Source: Oerskovia rustica
GTDB taxonomy: Bacteria > Actinomycetota > Actinomycetes > Actinomycetales > Cellulomonadaceae
Direction of reading: 5' to 3'
DNA: 57,675 nucleotides
NCBI RefSeq assembly: GCF_014836555.1
Contig: NZ_JACSQQ010000013.1
Coordinates: forward strand, 63,260-120,934
Shown: piece by piece, positions 14,715 to 23,527 of the stretch
Numbering within the stretch: position 1 is the first letter of the stretch
How the letters are laid out: each line of letters starts with the position of its first letter
Translations under genes and position numbers: made by a program
Notes under the pieces: model-generated
Databases searched by the model: none
What the model saw: the letters and a program-made list of their open reading frames with translations, nothing else
Told to the model about the DNA's origin: nothing

Positions 14715-17700
14715 CTACTGGAAGTCCCGCGACCGCGACGCGACCTGCAGCGACAGCGGCGCGAGGTGCTCCGCGAGGAGGTTCGTGGCGCCGTCGGCCC
14801 GTTCGAGACGGCCCCGCACCACGAGCGCGGGCGACGACCGCGCGACCCGCCGGAACCGTTGCCACAGGCCGGGCGTGCAGATGACGTTGAGCAGCCCCGT
14901 CTCGTCCTCGATCGACAGGAACGTCACGCCGCCCGCCGTCCCGGGGCGCTGGCGGTGGGTCACGACTCCCCCGACCGCGACCCGCCGACCGGCCTCGTGC
15001 ACGACGGCCTCCGCGACCGTGATGACCCCGGCCCGTCGCAGCCCGGGGCGCACGTACCGGGTCGGGTACGAGTCGGTCGAGACGCCCGTGGCCCACACGT
15101 CCGCGACGGCGGTCTCGACCTCGCTCATGCCCGGCAGCGTGGGCGCCTCGACCCCGACCGAGACCCCGGGCAGCGTGTCCGGCCCCTCCTGGGCGAGCGC
15201 CCCCGCGGCCCACAGCGCCTCGCGCCGGGCCACGCCCAAGGACTCGAGCGCGCCGCCCGTCGCGAGGGCCTCGAGCTGGGTCGTGGTCAGGTCGACACGC
15301 CGCACCAGGTCGCGCAGGTCCGTGAACGGCCCGGCCGCCCGCGCCGCGACGACCGCCTCCGCAACCGGGTCCCCCACCCCGCGCACGCTGCCCAGCCCCA
15401 TGCGCACCGCGAGGGACAGGTCGGGGTGCGCGGCGCCGTCGGGCCGCACGTCCCTGCCCGACGGCGACCCCTCCTTCGCCGCCCGGCTCGCCGACGCGCG
15501 GGGCAGCCGCTCGACCCCCGCCTTGACGCCCGACGCGTTGACGTCCGGGCGCAACGCCGTGACCCCGTGACGGCGCGCGTCCGCGACGAGCGACTGCGGC
15601 GAGTAGAACCCCATGGGCTGCGCCGCGAGCAGGCCCGCGTAGAACGCGGCCGGGTGGTGCACCTTGAGCCACGCGCTCGCGTACACGAGGTACGCGAACG
15701 AGTAGGCGTGCGACTCGGGGAACCCGAAGTCCGCGAACGCCTTGAGCTTGTCGAAGATCTGCTCGGCGACGTCCGGGGCGACCCCGTTCCTCGCCATGCC
15801 GTCCAGGAGCCGCCCGTGCAGCGCCTCCATGCGCTCGACCGACCGCTTGGAGCCCATCGCGCGGCGCAGCTGGTCCGCCTCGGCCGCGCTGAAGCCCGCG
15901 ACGTCGATCGCCATCTGCATGAGCTGCTCCTGGAAGAGCGGCACGCCCAGCGTCTTCGCGAGCGACTTCTCGAGCAGCGGGTGCAGGAACGTGACCTTCT
16001 CCCGGCCGCGCGCACGGTTGATGTACGGGTGCACCGAGCCGCCCTGGATGGGGCCGGGACGGATGAGCGCGACCTCGATCACGATGTCGTAGAACGTGCG
16101 CGGCTGCAGGCGCGGCAGCGTCGCCATCTGGGCGCGCGACTCGACCTGGAACACCCCGACCGTGTCCGCCGCGCACAGCAGGTCGTACACCGCGGGGTCG
16201 TCGTCGGGCAGCGAGTGCAGCTCGAGGGCGAGCCCCTCGTGCTCGGCGATCAGCTCGAACGCGACCCGGATCGCCGTGAGCATCCCCAGGCCCAGCAGGT
16301 CGAACTTCACGAGCCCCGCGTCCGCGCAGTCCTCCTTGTCCCACTGCAGGACCGTGCGCCCTTCCATGCGCGCCCACTCGACCGGGCACACCTCGATCAC
16401 CGGGCGGTCGCACATGACCATGCCGCCCGAGTGGATCCCGAGGTGCCTCGGGAGTCTCAGGAGGCGCTCCGCGAGGCTCAGCACCGGGCCCGGGATCTCG
16501 CCCTCCTCGGCTGCCGACGGCGGACGGCGCGCGGGCACGACGTCGTGCGGGTCGTCGGAGCGCAGCGTGGGGTCGTCCCGCCTGTCGTTGTCGTCGTGGG
16601 CGAGCGGGTCGACGACGCGACCCGACAGGTCCGGGGTCCAGTCGGCGTGACCTGCGTGCGGGCGGTCGGGGCGGCGCCGCTGCGCACGCTGCCGGGGTTC
16701 ACCCGTCCCCCAGACCTCGGCCGTGCGGGCGTCCTTCGCCGCGGTGCGCGTGACGACGGCGGGCGCGTCGGCGACCCCAGGGGCCGACCCGTGCGCCCCG
16801 CGCCGCGCGATCGCCTGGTCGCGGACCGCCCGGTCCGCCGCGGGGCTCGACGGGTCGGGCCCGCGCAGCGACCCCCAGCGCTCGATCGACTTGCTCCACG
16901 CGTCCTGCTGCCCGACGTCGTGCCCGAGGGCCCGCGCGGCGTCGCGCACCGCGGACTTCGGCCGGTAGGAGATGACGTTGGCGACCTGCGCCGCGTGCGT
17001 GCGCCCGAACCGCTCGTACACGTACTGGATGACCTCCTCGCGGCGCACCGACTCGATGTCGACGTCGATGTCCGGGGGGCCGTCGCGCTCGGGCGCGAGG
17101 AAGCGCTCGAACAGCAGACCGTGCTTGACAGCGTCCACGGCCGTGATGCCCAGCGCGTAGCAGACGGCCGAGTTCGCGGCCGAGCCGCGCCCCTGCGCGA
17201 GGATGCCGCGGGCGCGGCAGAACTCGACGAGGTCGTACACGATGAGGAAGTACCCCGGGAAGCCGAGCTGCTCGATGATCGCGAGCTCGTGGTCGATCTG
17301 CCGCCACGCCCCGGGCTCGTGCTCGGCCCCTCGGGGACCGTAGCGGTCGGTGCCCCCTCGCTCCACGAGCACGCGCAGCCACGACCTCTCGTCGTGCCCC
17401 GCGGGCACCGGGTACGGCGGCAGCTCGGGGGCCACGAGGCGCAGGTCGAACTGGCACTCGGCGCCCAGCTCCGCCGCGGTCGCCACGGCCTGCGGGTGGC
17501 GGCGGTGCCGGTCGAGCATCTCGGCCGCCGAGCGCAGGTGCGCGGTGGGGGCACCGGGCAGCCAACCGTCCATGTCGTCGAGCGACGACCGGGCGCGCAC
17601 GGCCGCGAGCGCCCCCGCGAGGGCGGCGTCGCGAGGGCGCGCGTAGTGCACGTTGCCGGTCGCGACGAGCGGCAGGTGCGCGCCCGCGGCGAGCTCGGCG

Positions 17701-18336
17701 AGCGCGTCGCACAGGTCGCTGTCGCGGGGGTCGCCCGCGTCGGTGATCTCCACGGCCACGTTGTCGGCACCGAAGACCTGCACGAGCCGGTCGAGCTCGC
17801 GCCGGGCGGCCCGCGGCCCCTCGGTGAGAAGCGCGGAGCGCACGGCACCCTTGCGGCAGCCCGTGAGGACGAGCCACTGGCCGTCCGACTGCTCGCCGAG
17901 CCGTTCGAGCCGATAGTCGGCCGCACCCTTGGTGCCCGTCGCGAGGTGCGCGGTCGCGATCGCGCTCGACAGGTTGCGGTACCCGTCCGGGCCGCGGGCC
18001 AGGACGAGCAGGTGGGACGCACGCGGGTCGGGCACGCCCGTGGGCGCGTCCAGGACGGGGGGCGGCGCGGGGGGCGGGCGCGACGGGCAGGTGCAGCTCG
18101 GCGCCGAACACGGTCGGCAGGGACACCGCGCGCGCGGCGGTCGCGAAGCGCACGACCCCGTACAGGCCGTCGTGGTCCGTCACCGCGAGCGCGGACAGCC
18201 CCAGGTGCGCGGCCTCGGCCGCGAGCTCCTCGGGGTGGCTCGCGCCGTCGAGGAAGCTGAAGGCCGAGTGCGCGTGCAGCTCGGCGTAGCGTGGCGTCCG
18301 GCGCGCCCCGGCTCCCGGCGGGGCGGCCCTAGTCAT
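14715..18336 (-). CDS. dnaE2: error-prone DNA polymerase DnaE2 (one-base frameshift near 18057-18074)
   Basis: The alpha subunit of the SOS-induced translesion polymerase. The N-terminal PHP domain (YAELHAHSAFSFLDGASHPEEL, then VTDHDGLYG) is read from ATG 18336 to about 18075. From there the family match continues in another frame through VPDPRASHLLVLARG to the stop at 14715. Deleting one base in either G6 run (18057-18062 or 18069-18074) restores one frame of about 1,206 residues. The polymerase motif PDIDVDIES is intact, and the C-terminal OB domain is present. A hydrophilic insert of about 120 residues sits before EIPGPVLSLAERL. The start overlaps imuB by eight bases. An assembly error is more likely than a dead gene. 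Confidence 0.9.
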
Positions 18337-20011
18337 AGACGGCCTCCACGGTCCACCGTCCCTGGGCGCTCGCGAGCAGCACGCCGCGCCCGTCGTCGAG
18401 CAGCACCTGGAGGTATGCCCGACGGCTCGGCGTCTCGCTCCACCAGCGTTCGGCGAGCGGCCACGGCCCGGCCCAGCCGAGCACCCGCCTGCTCGCCCCG
18501 GCGCGTGGCGCGAGCCATCGCACGGTCACGGGCGGTGCGCTCATCGCGAGGCGCACGTCGACGCGGACGGGCGCTCCGGCGTCGTCCAGGACGGTGACGT
18601 CCTCCGGGACGTCCAGGACGAGGGCGGGCGCGGGCTCGGGCAGGCGCCCCGGCCACGGCAGGTCCGCGCGCCGCGGCGCGGGGGCCGCGTCCCCCCAGGG
18701 CGCGAGGTGGACCTGGTCGTGGACGTCGCGCCCGCCCTGCGTGACGACGCTCAGGACGCCGTCTCCGCCCAGGAGGCCCTGGACCCGCCCCAGGGCGCGC
18801 TGGGCGCGGGCGTCCTCGCCGCTCGACGCGCCCCACAGCCGCGGCTGCTCGACGCCCGCGGCCACGACCTCCTCCGCCGTGATCGCGAGCCGCACGAGCG
18901 GCGAGGGCCGGTCCTCGGGCCGGTCCGGCAGGTCGTCGTGGCTGGTCTGTGCGTGGTCGTCCCGGCGCGTCCCCCGACCCTGCCGCTGCCGCTGCCCCAG
19001 CGCGACGCGCGACGCCGTGAGCCACCCCTCGAGCTGCCAGCGCACGCGGTCGGTGATGCGGGCCGCGGTGAGCCCGCCCATGGCGCCGTCGTCGCAGCGC
19101 CAGGTCCGTTCGAGCTCGCGCCCGTCCTCGGTGCGGGCCGTGATGCGCAGCCGCCCGCACGACGAGGACCGCTCGACGAGCTGGGCGTGCAGGTCCTCGG
19201 CGAGGCGACGGGCCGCGAAGGTCGCGACGTCGACGCGCTCGGCGGGCGGGTCGAGCTCGCACTCGACGGCGACGTCCGCCTCGATACGGCGCCTCGCGGG
19301 CGGGCGCAGGTCCTCGCCCTGCGCGAGGCGCTGCGCCCAGGCCCCCAGGTCGCCGAAGCGGGACAGGACGCTTGCGGCGGGCAGCGCCGCGAGGTCCGCG
19401 AAGGTCCGCACGCCGAGGCGGCCCAGGAGGTCGACGAGCTGCGCGACGGGCTGGGCGTCGCCCACCACGACGTGCGCGAGCTCGCCCAGCTGGCGCGGGG
19501 CCAGGTAGGCCCGGGAGGTCCCTGCGGGCACGACGAGCGAGGCCCGCGCGCCCAGCACCGCGGCCAGGATCCCGTCGGCGACGCCGACCTGGCTCTCGTG
19601 GCCGGTGTCCGCCGCGACCCGTTCGACGAGCACCTGCGCGAGGCGCTCCTCGGTGCCGTGGTAGCGCGCGGGGCCGCCCGAGGGCAGGAGCAGCAGGCCC
19701 GGGCGCGCGACCTCGATGCCCGCGACCACGGTCTCGGCGGCGAGCGCGACGGGCTCGAACTCGCGCGCGTCGCGCGCGTCGTCGGCGTCGAGCAGCGCGA
19801 GATCGGGGCAGCACTCCTGCGCCCGACGGCGTCGCATCCCCCGGCGCACGCCCTGCGCCCGCGCGGTGGCCGAGACCGCGAGGACGCGGCGCCCGTCGTG
19901 CGTGGCCGCGGGCACGTGCGCGGGGACCTGGGCCGCGCCCATCGCGGCGACGACCGGCCAGTCCGGCACCCACAGGACCGCGGTGCGGGTGGCGGTGGTC
20001 TCGGCGCTCAT
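18329..20011 (-). CDS. imuB: ImuB, Y-family polymerase-like mutasome adaptor
   Basis: A 560-residue Y-family-like protein that in mycobacteria carries DnaE2 to the beta clamp. The catalytic acidic motif of active Y polymerases is replaced by LWVPDWPVVAA (about 13-23), and the usual S-I-D-E motif reads LLLPSGGPARYHG. It is therefore probably catalytically dead, as expected for ImuB. The little-finger-like region and a C-terminal region with DLPWPGRLPEP follow. The ATG at 20011 overlaps the imuA stop as ATGA and the end overlaps dnaE2, so the three are coupled. It is LexA-controlled through the box upstream of imuA. Confidence 0.9.
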   Translation of the reverse strand: MSAETTATRTAVLWVPDWPVVAAMGAAQVPAHVPAATHDGRRVLAVSATARAQGVRRGMRRRRAQECCPDLALLDADDARDAREFEPVALAAETVVAGIEVARPGLLLLPSGGPARYHGTEERLAQVLVERVAADTGHESQVGVADGILAAVLGARASLVVPAGTSRAYLAPRQLGELAHVVVGDAQPVAQLVDLLGRLGVRTFADLAALPAASVLSRFGDLGAWAQRLAQGEDLRPPARRRIEADVAVECELDPPAERVDVATFAARRLAEDLHAQLVERSSSCGRLRITARTEDGRELERTWRCDDGAMGGLTAARITDRVRWQLEGWLTASRVALGQRQRQGRGTRRDDHAQTSHDDLPDRPEDRPSPLVRLAITAEEVVAAGVEQPRLWGASSGEDARAQRALGRVQGLLGGDGVLSVVTQGGRDVHDQVHLAPWGDAAPAPRRADLPWPGRLPEPAPALVLDVPEDVTVLDDAGAPVRVDVRLAMSAPPVTVRWLAPRAGASRRVLGWAGPWPLAERWWSETPSRRAYLQVLLDDGRGVLLASAQGRWTVEAVYD

Positions 20012-20817
20012 CCGACGAGCCGGAGGCCGGGCGGGGTCTTCTCGACCTGCCGCGGGTTCTTCACGGCACCCCCGCGCAGCGGCAGCTCGACCTGGCGCTC
20101 GATGCCTCGCGAGGCGCCGGCCCGCCCGCTGCGCTGGACCGTGAGCCGGCGCCTGCGCAGGTACCCGGCGCCGTGGTCCGTGCCGGACCACGTGCCCTCG
20201 CGGACCGTGAGGACCACGTGCGCCCCGGCCCAGGGCTGCGCCGCGACGAGGAGGTTCCCGCGCTCGCGGGCCCGAGAGGTCAGGCGTCGGCGGTCGGCGT
20301 CGGTCAGCGCGGCCTGCGGCCCGACCACGACGACGTCGATGCCGTCGAGCAGGGCCGCGACGGCCGCGGCGGCGTCGGGGCCCGGGGACGGGACGAGGGC
20401 GACACGGGCGAGGTCGATCCCGGCCTCGGCGGCCGCGAGGACCCCGAGCCGCGGGAAGCCGACCATCGCCGTCCAGGCCCCCGTGCGCGATGCCTCGGAC
20501 AGCAGAGCGAGCAGGAGCGAGGTCGAGCCGTCGACCACCACGGCGGTGCCGCGCTGGAGCCCGCCGAACGGGAGCAGGTCGGCCAGCTCGTCGGGGACGG
20601 GGAGGAGCTTCTCCTCCCCCGTGCTCCCCGGTGCGCGCCGGGCCGAGAGCTCCGCGCGGCGCAGCACCGACCGGGCCAGGAGCGCCCGCTGGGCGTGCGT
20701 GGGCTCGGCGGGCGCGAGCGGGTCGGCGAGATCGATCGCCGCCCGCGCGGCGGTGGTGGTGACGGCGGTCGCGGGGCCGTCCAGGGCCTCCCGGAGGGCG
20801 TCGTCGACCAGGGTCAT
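20008..20817 (-). CDS. imuA: ImuA-type RecA-like mutasome protein
   Basis: A 269-residue protein with a RecA/SulA-like core, the first gene of the damage-inducible cassette. A nucleotide-binding-like region (GGLQRGTAVVVDGSTSLLLALLSEAS) lacks the canonical Walker A lysine. GIDVVVVGPQAAL and the later AQPWAGAHVVLTVR strand follow the RecA-like order. The C-terminal tail is basic. I chose the ATG at 20817 because AGGAGG lies just upstream. A perfect LexA box 26 bases further up marks it as SOS-induced. ImuA' of mycobacteria is required for damage mutagenesis with ImuB and DnaE2. Confidence 0.87.
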   Translation of the reverse strand: MTLVDDALREALDGPATAVTTTAARAAIDLADPLAPAEPTHAQRALLARSVLRRAELSARRAPGSTGEEKLLPVPDELADLLPFGGLQRGTAVVVDGSTSLLLALLSEASRTGAWTAMVGFPRLGVLAAAEAGIDLARVALVPSPGPDAAAAVAALLDGIDVVVVGPQAALTDADRRRLTSRARERGNLLVAAQPWAGAHVVLTVREGTWSGTDHGAGYLRRRRLTVQRSGRAGASRGIERQVELPLRGGAVKNPRQVEKTPPGLRLVG

Positions 20818-20842
20818 GACACCTCCTGCACGCTCGAAGACA

Positions 20843-20860
20843 TTCGAACAGATGTTCGAA
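20843..20860. promoter_or_regulatory. LexA (SOS) box upstream of imuA
   Basis: TTCGAACAGATGTTCGAA matches the actinobacterial SOS box TCGAAC-N4-GTTCGA exactly, with 7-bp perfect arms around AGAT. It lies 26-43 bases before the imuA ATG and would repress the imuA-imuB-dnaE2 operon until DNA damage. Confidence 0.95.
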
Positions 20861-21245
20861 CACTTCCAGTACACGCGCTCCCCGAGGGGGTGTCAACTCG
20901 TCTCACCCGGTCGCCGCCAAGAGTCGATCCCCGCTTGAGACTTTCACCACCACGCAACCATCAACCTCGGATGCAGGCATTCCGGAAGCCTCAGGCGACA
21001 CCTCAGGCTTGAGCCAGAAAGGGCGAGATATCAACGATCCCGGACCTCGAACCCGTCGCCGGGGGCAGCGTGCGAACCCTCGACCCGGCGACGTAGGCCA
21101 CGAGAACACGTGCCGATCGCTCGAGAGCGCCCCACATGCCCGGACCCCCACACCCTCGCCTCACCCCTGCACTCCCCCTCCTTGCTCCATGCATGTGAAC
21201 CCGTCTCCTCTGGCCCCTCCAGGACCCACCGGGCACGATGGACCG
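20861..21245. other. intergenic stretch without a supported gene
   Basis: This 385-base region separates the divergent imuA and PEBP genes. It is less GC-rich around 20920-21050. CCTCAGG occurs twice close together (about 20989-21008). Possible ORFs on either strand lack ribosome sites and recognisable domains. A PEBP promoter is expected near the 3' end, where CACGAT stands about six bases before the ATG. Confidence 0.5.
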
Positions 21246-21791
21246 ATGAACCTCGCCGACCGTCCGATCGCCCCCGACCCCTACTCGCTGCTGCCCCCGG
21301 TGCCGCTCTTCACGGTGACGAGCGACGACGTCGTGCAGGGTGAGCCCATGTCGCGCACCCACGCGGCCGAGGGCGACAACCGCTCGCCCGAGCTCGCCTG
21401 GAACCACTTCCCCGCGGCCACGCGCTCGTTCCTGGTCAACTGCTTCGACCCCGACGCGCCGACCCCCGCGGGGTACTGGCACTGGACCGTGGTCAACCTC
21501 CCGGTCGCCACGGTGACCCTCGCGCAGGGGGCGGGATCCCCCGGCGGCGGCTACCTCCCGCAGGGCGCGTTCCAGACCCGGCACGACGGCGGAGGCCCCG
21601 GCTACCTGGGCGCCGCACCTCCGCCCGGGGACCGGCCGCACCGGTACGTCTTCGCGGTGCACGCGCTCGACGTCGAGAGGCTCGACGTGACCCCCTCGAC
21701 GCCACCGACGGCCGTCGCGATCGCCGCGCTGTTCCACACGATCGCGCGCGCGACCATCACACCGACCTACCAGATCCTGGTCACCGTATGA
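21246..21791 (+). CDS. YbhB/YbcL family (PEBP, Raf kinase inhibitor-like) protein
   Basis: A 181-residue phosphatidylethanolamine-binding-protein fold. Family landmarks are NRSPELAWNHFP, the CFDPDAPTPAGYWHWTVVNLP block that forms the anion-binding pocket (D-P-D-A-P and H-W), and GYLGAAPPPGDRPHRYVFAVHAL. Bacterial members are small cytoplasmic ligand-binding proteins without an agreed role. The start ATG 21246 matches the family's usual N-terminus. Its stop overlaps the YbaK-like start by four bases, so the pair is translationally coupled. Confidence 0.9.
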   Translation: MNLADRPIAPDPYSLLPPVPLFTVTSDDVVQGEPMSRTHAAEGDNRSPELAWNHFPAATRSFLVNCFDPDAPTPAGYWHWTVVNLPVATVTLAQGAGSPGGGYLPQGAFQTRHDGGGPGYLGAAPPPGDRPHRYVFAVHALDVERLDVTPSTPPTAVAIAALFHTIARATITPTYQILVTV

Positions 21792-22381
21792 GTCAGGGCA
21801 CGAACGGGCCGGCGACGCTCCCGACCCTGGGCGACCTCGCCTGGGTCCCGGCCGCGGACAGGCTCGACCTGCTCGCACCGCCCGTCGCGCAGGCCCTCGC
21901 CCGCTGGGCCGCGCAGGACCCGCGGGTGGCCGAGCAGGTCGCCGTCGTCGAGATCGACCCCGACCTCGCGGACACCGCGACCCTCAACGCGGCGCACGAC
22001 CTGCCGCCGGTCGCCTCGGCGAACTGCGTCCTGGTCGCCGGACGGCGCGGGGGCGACGAACGGATCGCGGCGGCCGTCGTGCGCGCCACGACCCGCGCCG
22101 ACGTGAACTCGCGCGTGCGGTCGCTGCTCGACGTGCGCAAGGCCTCGTTCCTGCCCACGGACCGGGCGGTCGCCGAGTCCGGCATGGAGTACGGCGGGAT
22201 CACCCCGGTCGGGCTCCCGGAAGGGTGGCGCGTGCTGCTCGACGCGCGCGTGGCGACCGACGGCGAGCCCGCGCTCATCGGGAGCGGGCTGCGCCGGTCG
22301 AAGCTGCTGCTGCCGGGCGCGCTGCTCGCGCGGCTGCCCGGGGTCGAGCTGATCGAGGGGCTGGGCGTGCCGGTGGGGTGA
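21788..22381 (+). CDS. YbaK/EbsC-type aminoacyl-tRNA deacylase
   Basis: A 197-residue protein of the YbaK/ProX family, which hydrolyses mischarged tRNAs such as Cys-tRNA-Pro. Characteristic parts are VASANCVLVAGRRG, DVRKASFLPTDRAVAESGMEYGGITPVGLPEGWRVLLD and the final GSGLRRSKLLLPGALL strand; the conserved Lys lies in VRKASF. It is predicted cytoplasmic. The ATG overlaps the PEBP TGA. This is one of three tRNA-charging-related genes in the window, with leuS and the archaeal-type aspS. Confidence 0.88.
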   Translation: MSQGTNGPATLPTLGDLAWVPAADRLDLLAPPVAQALARWAAQDPRVAEQVAVVEIDPDLADTATLNAAHDLPPVASANCVLVAGRRGGDERIAAAVVRATTRADVNSRVRSLLDVRKASFLPTDRAVAESGMEYGGITPVGLPEGWRVLLDARVATDGEPALIGSGLRRSKLLLPGALLARLPGVELIEGLGVPVG

Positions 22382-22402
22382 GAGCGAGGGACCGTCGGCC
22401 CT

Positions 22403-22476
22403 CTCGGCGCGGCCCTCGCGGCCGTCAGCCCTCGGCGCGGCCCTCGCGGCCGTCAGCCCTCGGCGCGGCCCTCGCG
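22403..22476. repeat. 28-base tandem repeat at the 3' end of the siderophore reductase gene
   Basis: Two exact 28-base units (22403-22430 and 22431-22458) and an 18-base partial copy (22459-22476). The partial copy is the real 3' end of the minus-strand gene, encoding its last residues, and each full copy repeats the stop codon. It looks like a local duplication of the gene end into the convergent intergenic space after the YbaK-like gene. Confidence 0.85.
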
Positions 22477-23451
22477 CCAGTAGCCCATGAACGCGACCGA
22501 GCGGCGGTCGACGCCGCGCTCCGACACGAGGTAGCGGCGCAGGGTCTTGATGACCGACGCCTCCCCCGCGAGCCACGCGTAGAGCTCGGCGCACGCGACG
22601 AGCGGCGTGCCGTCGTCGTCCACGGGGACCTCCCAGAGGATGTCCGTGTCGATGTCGACGTCCTCGAGCTCGGCCGCCTCGGCGAGCCCGCCCTGGCGCT
22701 GGACGAGCCCGCGGGCCGCGCACGTGAGCGAGTGCGTCGCGCCGCAGACGTTGCGCTCGAGCAGGCGGTCGGCGGCCTCGCGGACCGCGGGGACCAGCAG
22801 GTCGCCGTGCGCACGGCCCTCGCGGGCGAGCCACGTGACGTTGACGCCCGCCGGAGCCGTGACCGGCAGGACGTCGCCCTCGTGCGGGACCTCGAGGAAG
22901 ACCTCGCCGACCTCGTCGGCGGGCAGGGAGCCCAGGATCGAGGCGATCGCGGGGACCGCGGTCTCGTCGCCCGCGAGGAGCAGCGCATGGCTGCGGACGG
23001 GACGGGAGAACTCGACGCCGCCGTGCGCCCCCGTCCACAGGCCGTTGGGGCCGAGCAGCACGATCTCGCTGCCGGGGCGCGCGGCGAGCGCCCACCGGGA
23101 CGCGGGACCCGCGTCGCCGTGCAGGACGAGGTCGATGTCGACCTCGAAGGCCTCGGGACGCACGGCCCGCACGGTGTAGGTGCGCAGCGGGTTGCGACGC
23201 TCCTCGGGCTGCGCGCGCCACGCGGAGTACCACTCACCCGTGCGGACGAGGTGCTCGTAGCCGCCGTCGGGCGCGGGGAAGACGAGCTTGATGCGCTGGT
23301 CGAGGCCGTTGTCGGCGAACTCGTGGAGGTCGTGGCCCGTGAAGGTCACGCGCAGAAAGCTCGGCGAGAGCTTCTCGACCCGTCGCACCTGCACGTCGAA
23401 CATGCGGAACGGGGAGATCTCCTGCTCGGTCACGACACTGGTCTGAGTCAC
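22453..23451 (-). CDS. siderophore-interacting protein (ViuB-type FAD/NAD(P)H ferric reductase)
   Basis: A 332-residue cytoplasmic flavoprotein that releases iron from imported ferric siderophores. The FAD-binding beta-barrel (about 10-130) contains [13 protein letters not shown] and the FAD motif RTYTVRAV (R-x-Y-T-x-R). The NAD(P)H-binding half begins [16 protein letters not shown], and the C-terminus has [16 protein letters not shown] and the GYWREG block. I chose GTG 23451 because it is seven bases after the -10 TAGGCT, exactly as in the ABC ATPase gene; an internal ATG at 23403 lacks a ribosome site. It is expressed from its own DtxR-box promoter. The gene end is duplicated as a tandem repeat. 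Confidence 0.9.
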   Translation of the reverse strand: MTQTSVVTEQEISPFRMFDVQVRRVEKLSPSFLRVTFTGHDLHEFADNGLDQRIKLVFPAPDGGYEHLVRTGEWYSAWRAQPEERRNPLRTYTVRAVRPEAFEVDIDLVLHGDAGPASRWALAARPGSEIVLLGPNGLWTGAHGGVEFSRPVRSHALLLAGDETAVPAIASILGSLPADEVGEVFLEVPHEGDVLPVTAPAGVNVTWLAREGRAHGDLLVPAVREAADRLLERNVCGATHSLTCAARGLVQRQGGLAEAAELEDVDIDTDILWEVPVDDDGTPLVACAELYAWLAGEASVIKTLRRYLVSERGVDRRSVAFMGYWREGRAEG

Positions 23452-23487
23452 GTAGGCGAGCCTAACCAAACATCGGGGCCGGGTGAA
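23452..23487 (-). promoter_or_regulatory. DtxR/IdeR-type iron box and promoter of the siderophore reductase gene
   Basis: Read on the minus strand, TTTGGTTAGGCTCGCCTAC (23470-23452) resembles the DtxR consensus TTAGGTTAGGCTAACCTAA. The -10 TAGGCT (23459-23464) lies inside it; -35 TTCACC (23482-23487) is 17 bases away. The start GTG follows the -10 by seven bases, implying a leaderless mRNA that iron-loaded DtxR would block. Confidence 0.8.
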
Positions 23488-23527
23488 CCCCCGAAGCCGA
23501 ACGTGTGGTCGGGATCACTCCGACGGC

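Noticed and set aside
14163-18260. Open frame of about 1,365 codons on the plus strand
   Set aside because: It lies antisense to dnaE2 and has shadow-type composition without any recognisable motif.
20011-20896. Extended N-terminus for ImuB
   Set aside because: That frame overlaps the whole imuA gene; the ATGA junction at 20008-20011 gives the expected ImuB start.
20903-21151. 82-codon minus-strand ORF between imuA and the PEBP gene
   Set aside because: No ribosome site, no recognisable fold and no supporting context; kept as intergenic.
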